A DNA stretch of 22,150 bases from Ga0074130 sp035565355. GTDB lineage: Bacteria > Pseudomonadota > Gammaproteobacteria > Burkholderiales > Rhodocyclaceae. The position numbers were made by a program, and so were the translations under genes. The first letter of the stretch is position 1; the number at the start of each line of letters is the position of its first letter. Under the pieces are notes generated by a model. That model was not told where the DNA came from. It searched no databases and saw only the letters and a list, made by a program, of their open reading frames with translations. The DNA lies in NCBI GenBank assembly GCA_035565355.1, contig DATMSM010000105.1, forward strand, positions 1 through 22,150. The letters run 5' to 3'. Below, one piece after another: positions 15,456-22,150 of the stretch.

Positions 15456-16489
15456 GCTGCAAGCGCCTCGGGATTTTGGGATTCTTTCGCGTCTTCCTCG
15501 TAGCGCAGGCGCTCGCTCTCGGCGGCCTGGGCGTGGAAGAATTCGTCGGTCGCCGTCAGTTGCTCGGCAACCGTCGGCAGCTTGTTCATGGCATGGCGGA
15601 AATTGGCGGAGCCCACCAGGCCCTTGGTGTACCAGGAGATGTGCTTTCTGGCGACACGCACGCCGGTCTCTTCGCCGTAAAAGCCATACAGATCCATCAG
15701 GTGCTCGCGCAGAATCTGGTGGATTTCCGTCACCTTGGGCGCGGCCATCAGCTCGCCGGTATTCAGGTAGTGCTCAATCTCGCGGAAGATCCAGGGACGG
15801 CCCTGTGCGGCGCGACCGACCATGACACCGTCGGCCTTGGTGTAGTCGAGCACGAACTTGGCTTTCTGCGGCGAGGTGATGTCGCCATTGGCGATCACCG
15901 GAATCTTGATCTGCGACTTGACCAAAGCGATGGTGTCGTACTCGGCCTCGCCCATGTACTGGTCGGCGCGCGTGCGGCCGTGAATGGCGACGGCGCGGAT
16001 GCCGGACTCCTGCGCGATGCGCGCAATATTCGGTGCATTCTTGTTGTCGCGGTTCCAGCCGGTGCGGAACTTGAGCGTCACCGGCACATTACCGGCACCG
16101 CGCACCACAGCCTCAAGAATCTCGGCCACCAGCGGCTCGTTCTGCATCAGCGCCGAGCCGGCCATGACGTTGCAGACCTTCTTGGCCGGGCAACCCATAT
16201 TGATGTCGATGATCTGCGCGCCTTCGTCCACGTTGTAGCGGGCGGCATCTTCCATCATCTTCGGATCGGCGCCGGCAATCTGCACCGAGATCGGATCGAC
16301 TTCACCGTCGTGATTGGCGCGACGGCGCGTCTTGGCGCTGCCGTAGAGCAGGGAATTCGAGGTCACCATTTCCGACACGGCCACGCCCGCGCCCAGCTTC
16401 TTGCAGAGCTGACGGAAGGGCCTATCCGTCACGCCCGCCATCGGGGCGACAAACAGATTATTGCGGAGAGTGAAGCCAGCGAATTCCAT
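15452..16489 (-). CDS. dusB: tRNA-dihydrouridine synthase B
   Basis: This FMN-dependent TIM-barrel enzyme reduces specific uridines of the tRNA D-loop. The 345-residue product has the family's opening (NLFVAPMAGVTDRPFRQL) and SVQIAGADP. The active-site INMGCPAKKVCN holds the general-acid cysteine at about residue 100, followed by LKFRTGW and the GDITSPQKAKFVL and GVMVGRAAQGRPWIF phosphate-binding loops. The frame is open 13 codons further upstream, but ATG 16487-16489 directly precedes the usual EFAGFTLRNNL start. The stop overlaps the fis ATG. The gene sits after a 114-nt gap, the longest in the minus-strand run, so a promoter for dusB-fis may lie there. DusB rather than another Dus is supported by the fis linkage. 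Confidence 0.94.
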   Translation of the reverse strand: MEFAGFTLRNNLFVAPMAGVTDRPFRQLCKKLGAGVAVSEMVTSNSLLYGSAKTRRRANHDGEVDPISVQIAGADPKMMEDAARYNVDEGAQIIDINMGCPAKKVCNVMAGSALMQNEPLVAEILEAVVRGAGNVPVTLKFRTGWNRDNKNAPNIARIAQESGIRAVAIHGRTRADQYMGEAEYDTIALVKSQIKIPVIANGDITSPQKAKFVLDYTKADGVMVGRAAQGRPWIFREIEHYLNTGELMAAPKVTEIHQILREHLMDLYGFYGEETGVRVARKHISWYTKGLVGSANFRHAMNKLPTVAEQLTATDEFFHAQAAESERLRYEEDAKESQNPEALAA

Positions 16490-16527
16490 CAGGCGAAACG
16501 GAAGAATTACGGTGAGGAAGGGCCGCA

Positions 16528-16533
16528 ATTCTA
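16528..16533 (-). promoter_or_regulatory. Possible -10 box upstream of dusB-fis
   Basis: The minus strand reads TAGAAT here, about 39 nt upstream of the dusB ATG and inside the only sizeable gap of the minus-strand run. No matching -35 hexamer is seen at 16-18 nt; the bases there are a T-run from the neighbouring inverted repeat. Weak call. Confidence 0.25.
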
Positions 16534-16542
16534 CCGCAAAGC

Positions 16543-16582
16543 GCTGCCTAAAAAACGATCAACTGCTCTTTTTTTAAGCAGC
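16543..16582 (-). repeat. AT-rich inverted repeat between the methyltransferase gene and dusB
   Basis: GCTGCCTAAAAAA (16543-16555) faces TTTTTTTAAGCAGC (16569-16582), a 13-bp stem with one mismatch around a 13-nt loop. It lies 21 nt after the methyltransferase stop. It could act as a weak terminator for the upstream genes, but there is no T-run after the stem on the minus strand. An upstream (UP-like) A/T element of a dusB promoter is the alternative. Confidence 0.4.
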
Positions 16583-16603
16583 GTCAAACATACCGGAATT
16601 ACG

Positions 16604-17719
16604 TTATTGCAGGCGCCACAGCGAAGTCACCTCGGCAGATCGCGCCGCATGCAGGTGGTCACTCACGTCGGTGGCCTTGCCGTGACGAGGGCGAATATCC
16701 AGGCGCTCCAGCACCGTAAGGCCGGCATCGGCAATCGCCTTTAGCAAAAAGGCGCGGGATCGCAAGCCCAGATGCTCGGCCAGATCCGAAAGCACTAACC
16801 AGCCTTCGCCGCCGGGACTCAGATGATCCTTTAGCCCTTTGAGAAAGCCCTGCAACATGCGGCTATCCGGATCGTAGATGGCCTGATCAAGCACGCTATT
16901 GGCAGCACCCGGCAACCAGGGCGGGTTGCAGACAATCAGCGGCGCCTGTCCGGCCGGGAAAAGATCAGTCGCGCCGATCTCGATGCGCTCGCCCAGGCCC
17001 AGCCGCTCGATATTGTCACGGGCGCAGGCGAGTGCACGCGGATTGAGTTCAGTAGCGACGATCTTCTTGACGCCACGTTGCGCCAGCACCGCGGCGATCA
17101 CCCCGGTACCGGTGCCGATGTCGAAAGCCAGCTCGGTGGAGGGCAGCGGCGCCTGGGCGATCAGATCCAGATATTCGCCGCGCACCGGCGAAAACACGCC
17201 GTAATGCGGGTGTATGTGCTGTCCGCCCAGTGCTGGAATCGCCACGCCTTTCTTGCGCCATTCATGCGCACCGATGACGCCCTGCAATTCACGCAGCGAA
17301 ACGATATAAGGCTCGCTGCACTCGGCATAAGCTTCCGTACAGGCTGACACGACATCCGGCGCGCGGCGCAGGGGGATCACATGCCCAGCCTCGACCGGGA
17401 CCAGCAGCATGCCGAGCATACGGGCCCGCTGCAGCTGGCTTTGCCGGTGCAGATGGAAAGCCTCGGTGATGTTCTTGGGAACGGCGGGTTTCTTTTTCTT
17501 CTGGTCGGCGCGCCTGCCCATGGCCTGCAGCAATTGCCGCGCATTCTGGAAGTCGCCGCGCCACAGTAAGGCCGTACCTTCGCAAGCGAGCCGGTAAGCG
17601 GCGTCAGCCGTGGTCGCATCATCGGCGATGACGACGCGCCTTGGCGGCACAGCCCCATTCTCCGAACGCCACAGCGCGGACTTCGGGACGCCGTCCTCCT
17701 CCCAGTGTAGGGTTACCAA
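16604..17719 (-). CDS. Class I SAM-dependent methyltransferase, substrate unknown
   Basis: The 371-residue protein has two parts. Residues about 1-150 are poorly recognisable, with a lysine run KKKK near 74-77. The C-terminal Rossmann methyltransferase has motif I FDIGTGTGVIAAVLA (199-213), an acidic end of strand 2 (VATELNPRALACARDN, 221-236) and motif IV NPPW (265-268). The NPPW/NPPY motif is typical of enzymes that methylate an amide or exocyclic amine (PrmC, RsmC, TrmN6, DNA N6-adenine types). The target could thus be RNA, a release factor or another protein; the sequence does not say. TTG 17719 is the likely start and overlaps the ubiH stop by 7 nt; no earlier or better start is seen, and the next ATG would remove about 66 residues. 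Confidence 0.8.
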   Translation of the reverse strand: MVTLHWEEDGVPKSALWRSENGAVPPRRVVIADDATTADAAYRLACEGTALLWRGDFQNARQLLQAMGRRADQKKKKPAVPKNITEAFHLHRQSQLQRARMLGMLLVPVEAGHVIPLRRAPDVVSACTEAYAECSEPYIVSLRELQGVIGAHEWRKKGVAIPALGGQHIHPHYGVFSPVRGEYLDLIAQAPLPSTELAFDIGTGTGVIAAVLAQRGVKKIVATELNPRALACARDNIERLGLGERIEIGATDLFPAGQAPLIVCNPPWLPGAANSVLDQAIYDPDSRMLQGFLKGLKDHLSPGGEGWLVLSDLAEHLGLRSRAFLLKAIADAGLTVLERLDIRPRHGKATDVSDHLHAARSAEVTSLWRLQ

Positions 17720-18837
17720 GCGCGGGCACCAAACATCATGCGGCGCGCCAGAAAGCTGCGCAGCGGCGGCAGCATGTCCAGTGCAATCAGCGCCGCACCG
17801 CGTGCATGCTTGAGCAGGAAATCATCGTTGCTGAAGACGCGAATCAGGCCGTCGGTAATGCCGATAGTGCCGCTGCGGTCGAGCCGGCGCTGGGCAGCGT
17901 AACGCGCCAACACTGCAGGCGCGCCAACATCCGCGGCCCCGCTCAGGCAATGCGCCAGCGCCATGCAGTCGCGCAGGGCCAGGTTGAAGCCCTGGCCGGC
18001 GACCGGGTGCAAGGTCTGCGCAGCATTGCCCAGCCAGACCTGGCGCTGCGTCGTCGGCTGTTGTCGATAGCGCAGGCCCAGCGGATAGATGAAGCGGCCC
18101 TGCACGGCGGTGAATTGCACGCGCGGGCCGAACTCTTCCTGTAAGTGGGACAGCAGTTCGGCATCCGGCATGGCCTGCAAGCGCTCCGCATCCGCCGGCT
18201 TGCAAACATAGACGGCGGCATAATCGTTTTCGAAAGGCAACAGGGCGAACGGGCCGTGGCTGGTGAAGCGCTCCCAGGCGGTGCCCTGGTGCGGGCGTGC
18301 CGGCGTCAGGCGGCAGATCAGCGCATGCTGTCCATAGTCGCGCTCGACGACCTCGGCGGCCTCGCCTATCTTGCCTTCGGCATAAGCCGCCAGCCGGGCT
18401 TCAATGCTGCCGCTACTCAGGTTCAGGGCAATCGACTCTTGGCCCGGGACAGCGTCGAGCAGGCGGCTTTCGCCACAGAAGGAAATGCCTGCCTCGCTCA
18501 GCGCTGTGTCCAGCGCCGTGGCGATGCTGCTGGATGAAGCGACGTAACCGAGTGCCTCCACCTTCTCTTCCTGCGCGGAAATCTTTGTCCGCCCGGCCGC
18601 ACCACGTTGCGAGACATGGATATTCCGGATCGGCGTAGCCTTGATCTGCGCCCACACGCCCAGTCCGGAGAGGATCTGCATCGACCCGTGCGACAACGCC
18701 AGAATGCGCTGATCGCCGGCCGCGGCACCGCGCGGACGCAGGTCGTGAATCTCGGCGGCGATGCCCTGCTTGTGCAAGGCAAGCGCCAGCGACATGCCGA
18801 CGGGTCCTCCTCCCACGATCACAACCGGCTTTGTCAT
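17713..18837 (-). CDS. ubiH: UbiH-type FAD-dependent ubiquinone biosynthesis hydroxylase
   Basis: This flavin monooxygenase hydroxylates the ubiquinone precursor ring at the inner membrane. The 374-residue product begins with the FAD dinucleotide motif VVIVGGGPVG (5-14) and QRILALSHGSMQILSGLG, typical of the UbiH/COQ6 family. The second FAD motif is GNAAQTLHPVAGQGFN (270-285); the GNAAQ form, rather than GDAAH, is what I recall for UbiH. The middle NAD(P)H/FAD motif, normally ADGxxS, reads as AEGK here (about 153-156). ATG 18837 is 2 nt after the pepP stop with GAGGG just upstream; the TTG 6 nt earlier overlaps pepP and is not preferred. pepP-ubiH linkage is also found in enterobacteria. UbiF/UbiI-like specificity cannot be excluded. 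Confidence 0.82.
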   Translation of the reverse strand: MTKPVVIVGGGPVGMSLALALHKQGIAAEIHDLRPRGAAAGDQRILALSHGSMQILSGLGVWAQIKATPIRNIHVSQRGAAGRTKISAQEEKVEALGYVASSSSIATALDTALSEAGISFCGESRLLDAVPGQESIALNLSSGSIEARLAAYAEGKIGEAAEVVERDYGQHALICRLTPARPHQGTAWERFTSHGPFALLPFENDYAAVYVCKPADAERLQAMPDAELLSHLQEEFGPRVQFTAVQGRFIYPLGLRYRQQPTTQRQVWLGNAAQTLHPVAGQGFNLALRDCMALAHCLSGAADVGAPAVLARYAAQRRLDRSGTIGITDGLIRVFSNDDFLLKHARGAALIALDMLPPLRSFLARRMMFGARAW

Positions 18838-18839
18838 GC

Positions 18840-20144
18840 TCAACGGCCCTCGGCCATGACAGCCTCTATCTCGGCGACGGTCTTAGGTGTGGCCGCCGTG
18901 ATGATGTCGCAGCCGTCCGCCGTCACCAGCGCATCGTCCTCGATGCGAATGCCGATATTGTGGAAGGCGGCCGGCACGTCATCGGCTGGGCGGATGTAGC
19001 AACCCGGCTCTATGGTCAGCACCATGCCGGGCTCGAGCGGCTTCCACGCATCGCCGTCCTTGTATTCGCCAGCGTCATGCACATCGAGCCCCAGCCAATG
19101 GCCGGTGCGGTGCATGTAGAAACGCTTGTAGCTTTCCTGCTCCAGCACCTCATCCAGCGTGCCCGTCAACAGTTTGAGGTCGAGCATGCCTTGGGCCAGC
19201 ACTTTGACCGCCGCTTCGTGCGGATCATGGAAGGTGTTACCCGGCTTCGTTGCGTTAATTGCGGCGATCTGCGCATCAAGCACCAGTTGGTACATATCGC
19301 GCTGCGCAGCGCTGAACCTGCCGTTCACAGGAAAGGTACGCGTGATGTCGCTGGCATAGCCGTCGAGCTCGCCGCCGGCATCGATCAACAGCAGGTCTCC
19401 ATCCTTGAGGCGCTGGTTGTTCTCGACATAGTGCAGCACGCAGGCATTGCGGCCACCGGCGACGATGCTGGTGTAGGCCGGCGCCTGACATCCCTGGCGG
19501 CGGAATTCGTGCAGTAGCTCGGCTTCGATTTCGTATTCGTATTTGCCAGGACGCGTAGCGCGCATGGCGCGCCTGTGCGCTTCGGCGGAAATCTCGCCGG
19601 CGCGGCGCATCAGGGTGATCTCGGATGCATCCTTGATCAGGCGCTGCGCATCGAGGATGGCGCGGATGTCACGGATATTTTCCGGTGCGCGCTTGCCGGC
19701 GCGGGCCTGGGCGCGGACGCCGTTCAGGGCCTGCGTAATGCGCATATCCCAGCCGGCATCGTGACCGATGGCGTAATACAGGGTCGGCTGATTGGCCATC
19801 AGCTCGACCAGCTTCTCATCAAGCTCAGTGATGGAATAGGCCGCATCGAAACCGAAACTGTCCGCCGCCGCCGCGGGGCCGTAGCGATAGCCGTCCCAGA
19901 TCTCGCGTTCTTCGTTCTTGTCGCGGCAGAACAGGATGCTCTGGTTTTTCTCGCCGGCGATCAGTACCACCACGGCTTCCGGCTCGGTAAAGCCGGACAG
20001 GTAGAGCGCATAGCTATCGGCGCGGTAGGGGAACTGAGCGTCGCGATTGCGCGTCTGTTCCGGCGCGGTCGGCACGATGGCAATGCCGGCGCCCATGCGC
20101 TTGAGGGTTTCGAGGCGACGCTTGTGGAAGGGCTCGGTATTCAT
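18840..20144 (-). CDS. pepP: Xaa-Pro aminopeptidase (aminopeptidase P)
   Basis: This dimanganese peptidase removes N-terminal residues that precede proline, in the cytoplasm. The 434-residue product is near the 441 of E. coli PepP. The N-terminal creatinase-like domain includes FPYRADSYALYLSGFTEPEAV. The pita-bread domain keeps all five metal ligands: D255 and D266 (LLLIDAGGELDGYASDIT), H349 (HRTGHWLGLDVHD), E379 (TIEPGCY) and E402 (GIRIEDD). The open frame extends 32 codons upstream over the end of murU, but ATG 20144 fits the family and overlaps the murU stop as ATGA. Next comes ubiH, 2 nt downstream. Confidence 0.95.
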   Translation of the reverse strand: MNTEPFHKRRLETLKRMGAGIAIVPTAPEQTRNRDAQFPYRADSYALYLSGFTEPEAVVVLIAGEKNQSILFCRDKNEEREIWDGYRYGPAAAADSFGFDAAYSITELDEKLVELMANQPTLYYAIGHDAGWDMRITQALNGVRAQARAGKRAPENIRDIRAILDAQRLIKDASEITLMRRAGEISAEAHRRAMRATRPGKYEYEIEAELLHEFRRQGCQAPAYTSIVAGGRNACVLHYVENNQRLKDGDLLLIDAGGELDGYASDITRTFPVNGRFSAAQRDMYQLVLDAQIAAINATKPGNTFHDPHEAAVKVLAQGMLDLKLLTGTLDEVLEQESYKRFYMHRTGHWLGLDVHDAGEYKDGDAWKPLEPGMVLTIEPGCYIRPADDVPAAFHNIGIRIEDDALVTADGCDIITAATPKTVAEIEAVMAEGR

Positions 20145-20860
20145 GATCGCGGTATCAGCGGCGGATTTACAGTCAGTTCGACATCGAGCGCGGCCAGGCG
20201 TTCCGGCGTGCCCACGTCCTCCCAGCGGCGCGGGTGGCATTCGCCGCTGACCTTGCCATTGTGCATCGCTTCGCGCAGCAGAGGGGCGAGCTTGGCCGGC
20301 TGGCCCCTCTGCAGTCCCGCGAACAGGGCGGGGCGATAGATGCCGATACCGGCGAAGGTCAGATTGCCGGCGGGCGACGCCTTGTCCAGCACGCGGTGGC
20401 CATCAAGACGAAAGTCGCCTTCGGCATGGTGCGGCGGGTTCGGCACCAGCACAATATGCGCTAGGTCATCCACCAGCATGGCGGCGCGCCTGGCCGCCAG
20501 ACCCAGGTTCCAGTCGCAATAGACGTCGCCGTTAATGGCCATGAAGGGCGTATTGGTCCGGTTCGGGTCAAGCAGGGGTAAGGCCTGGGCAATACCGCCG
20601 GCGGTTTCCAGCGCGCCGGGCGGTTCGCCCGACCACTGGATACGCACCCCGAACTTGCCGCCGTCACCCAGTGCCTCGACCAGCTTGTCGCCGAGGTGCG
20701 CATGGTTGATGACGATCTCGGGCAGCCCGGCCGCGGCCAGCTTTTCGATATGCCACACGATCAGCGGCTTGCCACCGACACTGAGCAGCGGCTTGGGCAG
20801 ATGATCGGTCAGCGGGCGCATGCGCTCGCCCCGCCCTGCGGCCAGCAGCATGACTTTCAT
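20141..20860 (-). CDS. murU: N-acetylmuramate alpha-1-phosphate uridylyltransferase
   Basis: MurU makes UDP-MurNAc from MurNAc-1-phosphate in the fosfomycin-insensitive cell-wall recycling route. The 239-residue nucleotidyltransferase opens with MLLAAGRGERMRPLTDHLPK, the nucleotide-binding signature of sugar-phosphate uridylyltransferases. It has GALETAGGIAQALP (about residues 83-96), the metal-binding aspartate in INGDVYCDW, and ends with the WEDVGTPERLAAL segment. Similar sequences may be labelled mannose-1-phosphate guanylyltransferase. MurU is preferred because the gene directly abuts amgK (TAG-ATG, no gap), the same pair that is linked to lptD in pseudomonads. Confidence 0.9.
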   Translation of the reverse strand: MKVMLLAAGRGERMRPLTDHLPKPLLSVGGKPLIVWHIEKLAAAGLPEIVINHAHLGDKLVEALGDGGKFGVRIQWSGEPPGALETAGGIAQALPLLDPNRTNTPFMAINGDVYCDWNLGLAARRAAMLVDDLAHIVLVPNPPHHAEGDFRLDGHRVLDKASPAGNLTFAGIGIYRPALFAGLQRGQPAKLAPLLREAMHNGKVSGECHPRRWEDVGTPERLAALDVELTVNPPLIPRS

Positions 20861-21868
20861 CTAGAAGGTCATTCCGGTCTTGACCTCAGTGCCATGCACC
20901 TTGTCGAGCAGGCGCAGCAGCGGCAGCAGGCCGTCGTAGCGGGCGCAGGTGCGGCGCAGGTAATCGAGCACCAGCGGCATGTCCTTGAGGTAACCATCCT
21001 TGCCGTCGCGGTGATAGAGGCGGGCGAAAATGCCGAGCACCTTGAGATGGCGCTGCACGCCCATCCATTCGTAGTCGCGATAGAAATCGCCGAAGTCCTC
21101 GCGGATCGGCAGGCCGTTTTTCTTGGCCTTTTCCCAGTAGCGCACCAGCCAGTCGATCACGACTTCCTCGTCCCAGCTGATATAGGCATCCTTGAACAGG
21201 GACGCCAGATCGTAGCTCATGGGGCCGTAGACAGCGTCCTGGAAATCGATGACACCAGGGTTGGCGCCCTTGCCCTCAGGCACTCGCATCAGATTGCGCG
21301 AATGGTAGTCGCGATGCACATAGGCCCTGGGTTCGGCCAGATTGACCGCAAGGATGCGCTGGAAGACGATTTCCAGCACCTTCTGCTGCTTGTCGTCCAG
21401 CGTCACGCCCAGATGCTTGCCCAGATACCACTCCGGAAATAACATCAGCTCGCGGCGCAACAGCGCTTCATCATATTCCGGCAACTGGCCGGGCTGGCTG
21501 GCGGCCTGCAGGGCGATGAGCGCATCCAGAGCGTCGCCATAAAGCGCCGATGCGGATTCCGCGGTCAATGCCGGCAGATAGGTCTGGCTGCCGAGATCCG
21601 ACATGAGCAGATAGCCCCGCGCCAGATCCTGCGCCAGTACCTGCGGCACATGCATGCCGGCGCCGGCAAACAGCTGCTGCACATGCAGCCAGGGCCGACA
21701 GTCCTCATGACTGGGCGGCGCATCCATGACGATCAGAGTCTCACCATCGCCAAAGCTGACGCGGAAGTAGCGGCGGAAGCTGGCATCGGCCGAAGCGGGA
21801 GCCAGGGTAAAACTGCGGCCGGGGTGGAGGTCTTCCAGCCAGGCACTGATTTCCTGCTGACGTTGCAT
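20861..21868 (-). CDS. amgK: Anomeric MurNAc/GlcNAc kinase (aminoglycoside phosphotransferase fold)
   Basis: AmgK phosphorylates the anomeric hydroxyl of recovered MurNAc, feeding MurU. The 335-residue product has the APH-type kinase fold: an N-lobe with SADASFRRYFRV and an ETLIVMDAP strand, the hinge LMSDLG (about residues 88-93), the catalytic loop YVHRDYHSRNLM (D187) and the metal-binding GVIDFQDAVYGP (D208). The frame is open 25 codons further up to ATG 21943, but that stretch (cysteine, proline and lysine containing) does not look like the family's N-terminus, and ATG 21868 precedes a typical RQQEISAWL helix. No clear Shine-Dalgarno is seen before either start. It heads the minus-strand run and diverges from lptD. 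Confidence 0.9.
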   Translation of the reverse strand: MQRQQEISAWLEDLHPGRSFTLAPASADASFRRYFRVSFGDGETLIVMDAPPSHEDCRPWLHVQQLFAGAGMHVPQVLAQDLARGYLLMSDLGSQTYLPALTAESASALYGDALDALIALQAASQPGQLPEYDEALLRRELMLFPEWYLGKHLGVTLDDKQQKVLEIVFQRILAVNLAEPRAYVHRDYHSRNLMRVPEGKGANPGVIDFQDAVYGPMSYDLASLFKDAYISWDEEVVIDWLVRYWEKAKKNGLPIREDFGDFYRDYEWMGVQRHLKVLGIFARLYHRDGKDGYLKDMPLVLDYLRRTCARYDGLLPLLRLLDKVHGTEVKTGMTF

Positions 21869-22013
21869 ATATGTCAATTTGTGACCGCTTTTCGGGAACG
21901 GCTTTCCCCAGGCGGCCAATGTTAGAATGCAAAATTCTAGCATTTGGCGTGTAAAGCCTGCCTGTCAGTCATTTGGAGCGACGGCACGGAATGATAAAAA
22001 CCATTCAAACGGC
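21869..22013. promoter_or_regulatory. Divergent control region between amgK and lptD
   Basis: This 145-nt stretch should hold promoters for both directions. A palindrome TAGAAT-GCAAA-ATTCTA (21923-21939) offers a -10-like hexamer on each strand, facing each other. Neither has a convincing -35 at 16-18 nt. A 10-bp direct repeat GACGGCACGG (21980-21989 and again at 22016-22025) brackets the lptD start. No riboswitch or known operator is recognised. Confidence 0.35.
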
Positions 22014-22017
22014 ATGA
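21991..22017 (+). other. Possible 8-codon leader frame before lptD
   Basis: ATG 21991 starts a frame reading MIKTIQTA and stopping at TGA 22015-22017, which overlaps the proposed lptD ATG as ATGA. A GGAG lies 12 nt upstream of it (21975-21978), whereas the lptD ATG itself has no Shine-Dalgarno. Coupled translation from this mini-frame into lptD is possible. It may equally be chance. Confidence 0.25.
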
Positions 22018-22150
22018 CGGCACGGGAACAATTTGGCGTCGCGGCAATCGTGACAGCGACGGGCGCCGCCCTGATCACGGCGGCAACAGGCACGGCCGTT
22101 GCGGCCGAGGCGCTGCCGCCCTTGCGGGTCGACCCGACGCTGCTGGGCTT
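22014..22150 (+). CDS. lptD: Secreted protein start, probably LptD (LPS-assembly outer-membrane protein), truncated by window end
   Basis: Only 45 codons are inside the window. They encode an arginine near the N-terminus, a long hydrophobic alanine/threonine-rich core (VAAIVTATGAALITAATG) and a likely signal peptidase site after AVAA, followed by EALPPLRVDPTLLG. This is a signal peptide plus the start of a mature envelope protein. The LptD call rests mostly on synteny: amgK-murU is divergent from lptD in pseudomonads and many betaproteobacteria, and the LRVDP start resembles LptD of this group as I remember it. LptD with LptE inserts LPS into the outer leaflet. No in-frame start upstream of ATG 22014 fits better. 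Confidence 0.65.
   Translation, partial: MTAREQFGVAAIVTATGAALITAATGTAVAAEALPPLRVDPTLLG

Noticed and set aside
16557..16562. TTGATC on the minus strand as -35 for the TAGAAT box before dusB
   Set aside because: The spacing to the -10-like hexamer is 23 nt, too long for a sigma70 promoter.
15476..16744. Plus-strand frame of about 420 codons opposite dusB
   Set aside because: Shadow of dusB; it runs through the intergenic inverted repeat with no protein-like features.
21869..21943. Upstream extension of amgK to ATG 21943
   Set aside because: It would start inside the divergent palindrome and adds 25 residues unlike the family; kept only as an alternative start.
21990..22000. AATGATAAAAA matching the inner arm of the palindromic element (2102-2112)
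   Set aside because: Only about 11-13 bases match, in an AT-rich leader, without the partner arm or terminal repeats; judged a coincidence rather than an element remnant.

Overview
This 22.15 kb window is a dense, GC-rich chromosomal core region, most likely from a betaproteobacterium. Rhodocyclales or a close relative is my best guess. The grounds are the gene orders hemC-hemD-hemX-hemY, dusB-fis-purH, purD-hemF and amgK-murU divergent from lptD, plus the family-level look of the proteins. No rRNA, tRNA, CRISPR array, transposase or phage gene was seen.

Left arm, plus strand (1-8925): the 3' end of hemC, then hemD, hemX and hemY (tetrapyrrole synthesis and its membrane-associated partners). 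A strong Shine-Dalgarno and an apparent CTG start then lead into tamA and tamB, the outer-membrane/inner-membrane pair of the TAM system. Between hemX and hemY sits a 268-bp palindromic element (2072-2339) with 19-bp perfect terminal inverted repeats, flanked by TA dinucleotides and built from two nested cruciform-like halves. Removing it with one TA restores a TAATG stop/start overlap between hemX and hemY, so it looks like a small non-autonomous (MITE-like) insertion that landed exactly in a translational coupling site and left both genes intact.

Right arm, minus strand (21868 down to 8938): twelve consecutive genes with very small gaps. In transcription order they are amgK, murU (cell-wall sugar recycling), pepP, a UbiH-type ubiquinone hydroxylase, a class I methyltransferase of unknown substrate, dusB, fis, purH, a pagP-type lipid A palmitoyltransferase, purD, hemF, and a response regulator fused to TPR repeats. 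Two good intrinsic terminators (after fis and after purD) each end less than 20 nt before the next start codon, so purH and hemF are either expressed by read-through or controlled by attenuation. The left and right arms converge at 8926-8937 with no visible terminator.

Far right, plus strand: an intergenic control region (21869-22013) and the first 45 codons of a secreted protein, most likely lptD by signal peptide and by its position divergent from amgK-murU.

Functionally the window mixes haem, purine and quinone synthesis with envelope biogenesis (TamA/TamB, PagP, AmgK/MurU, LptD). The least ordinary feature is the palindromic element at 2070-2341. The gene content itself is conventional.
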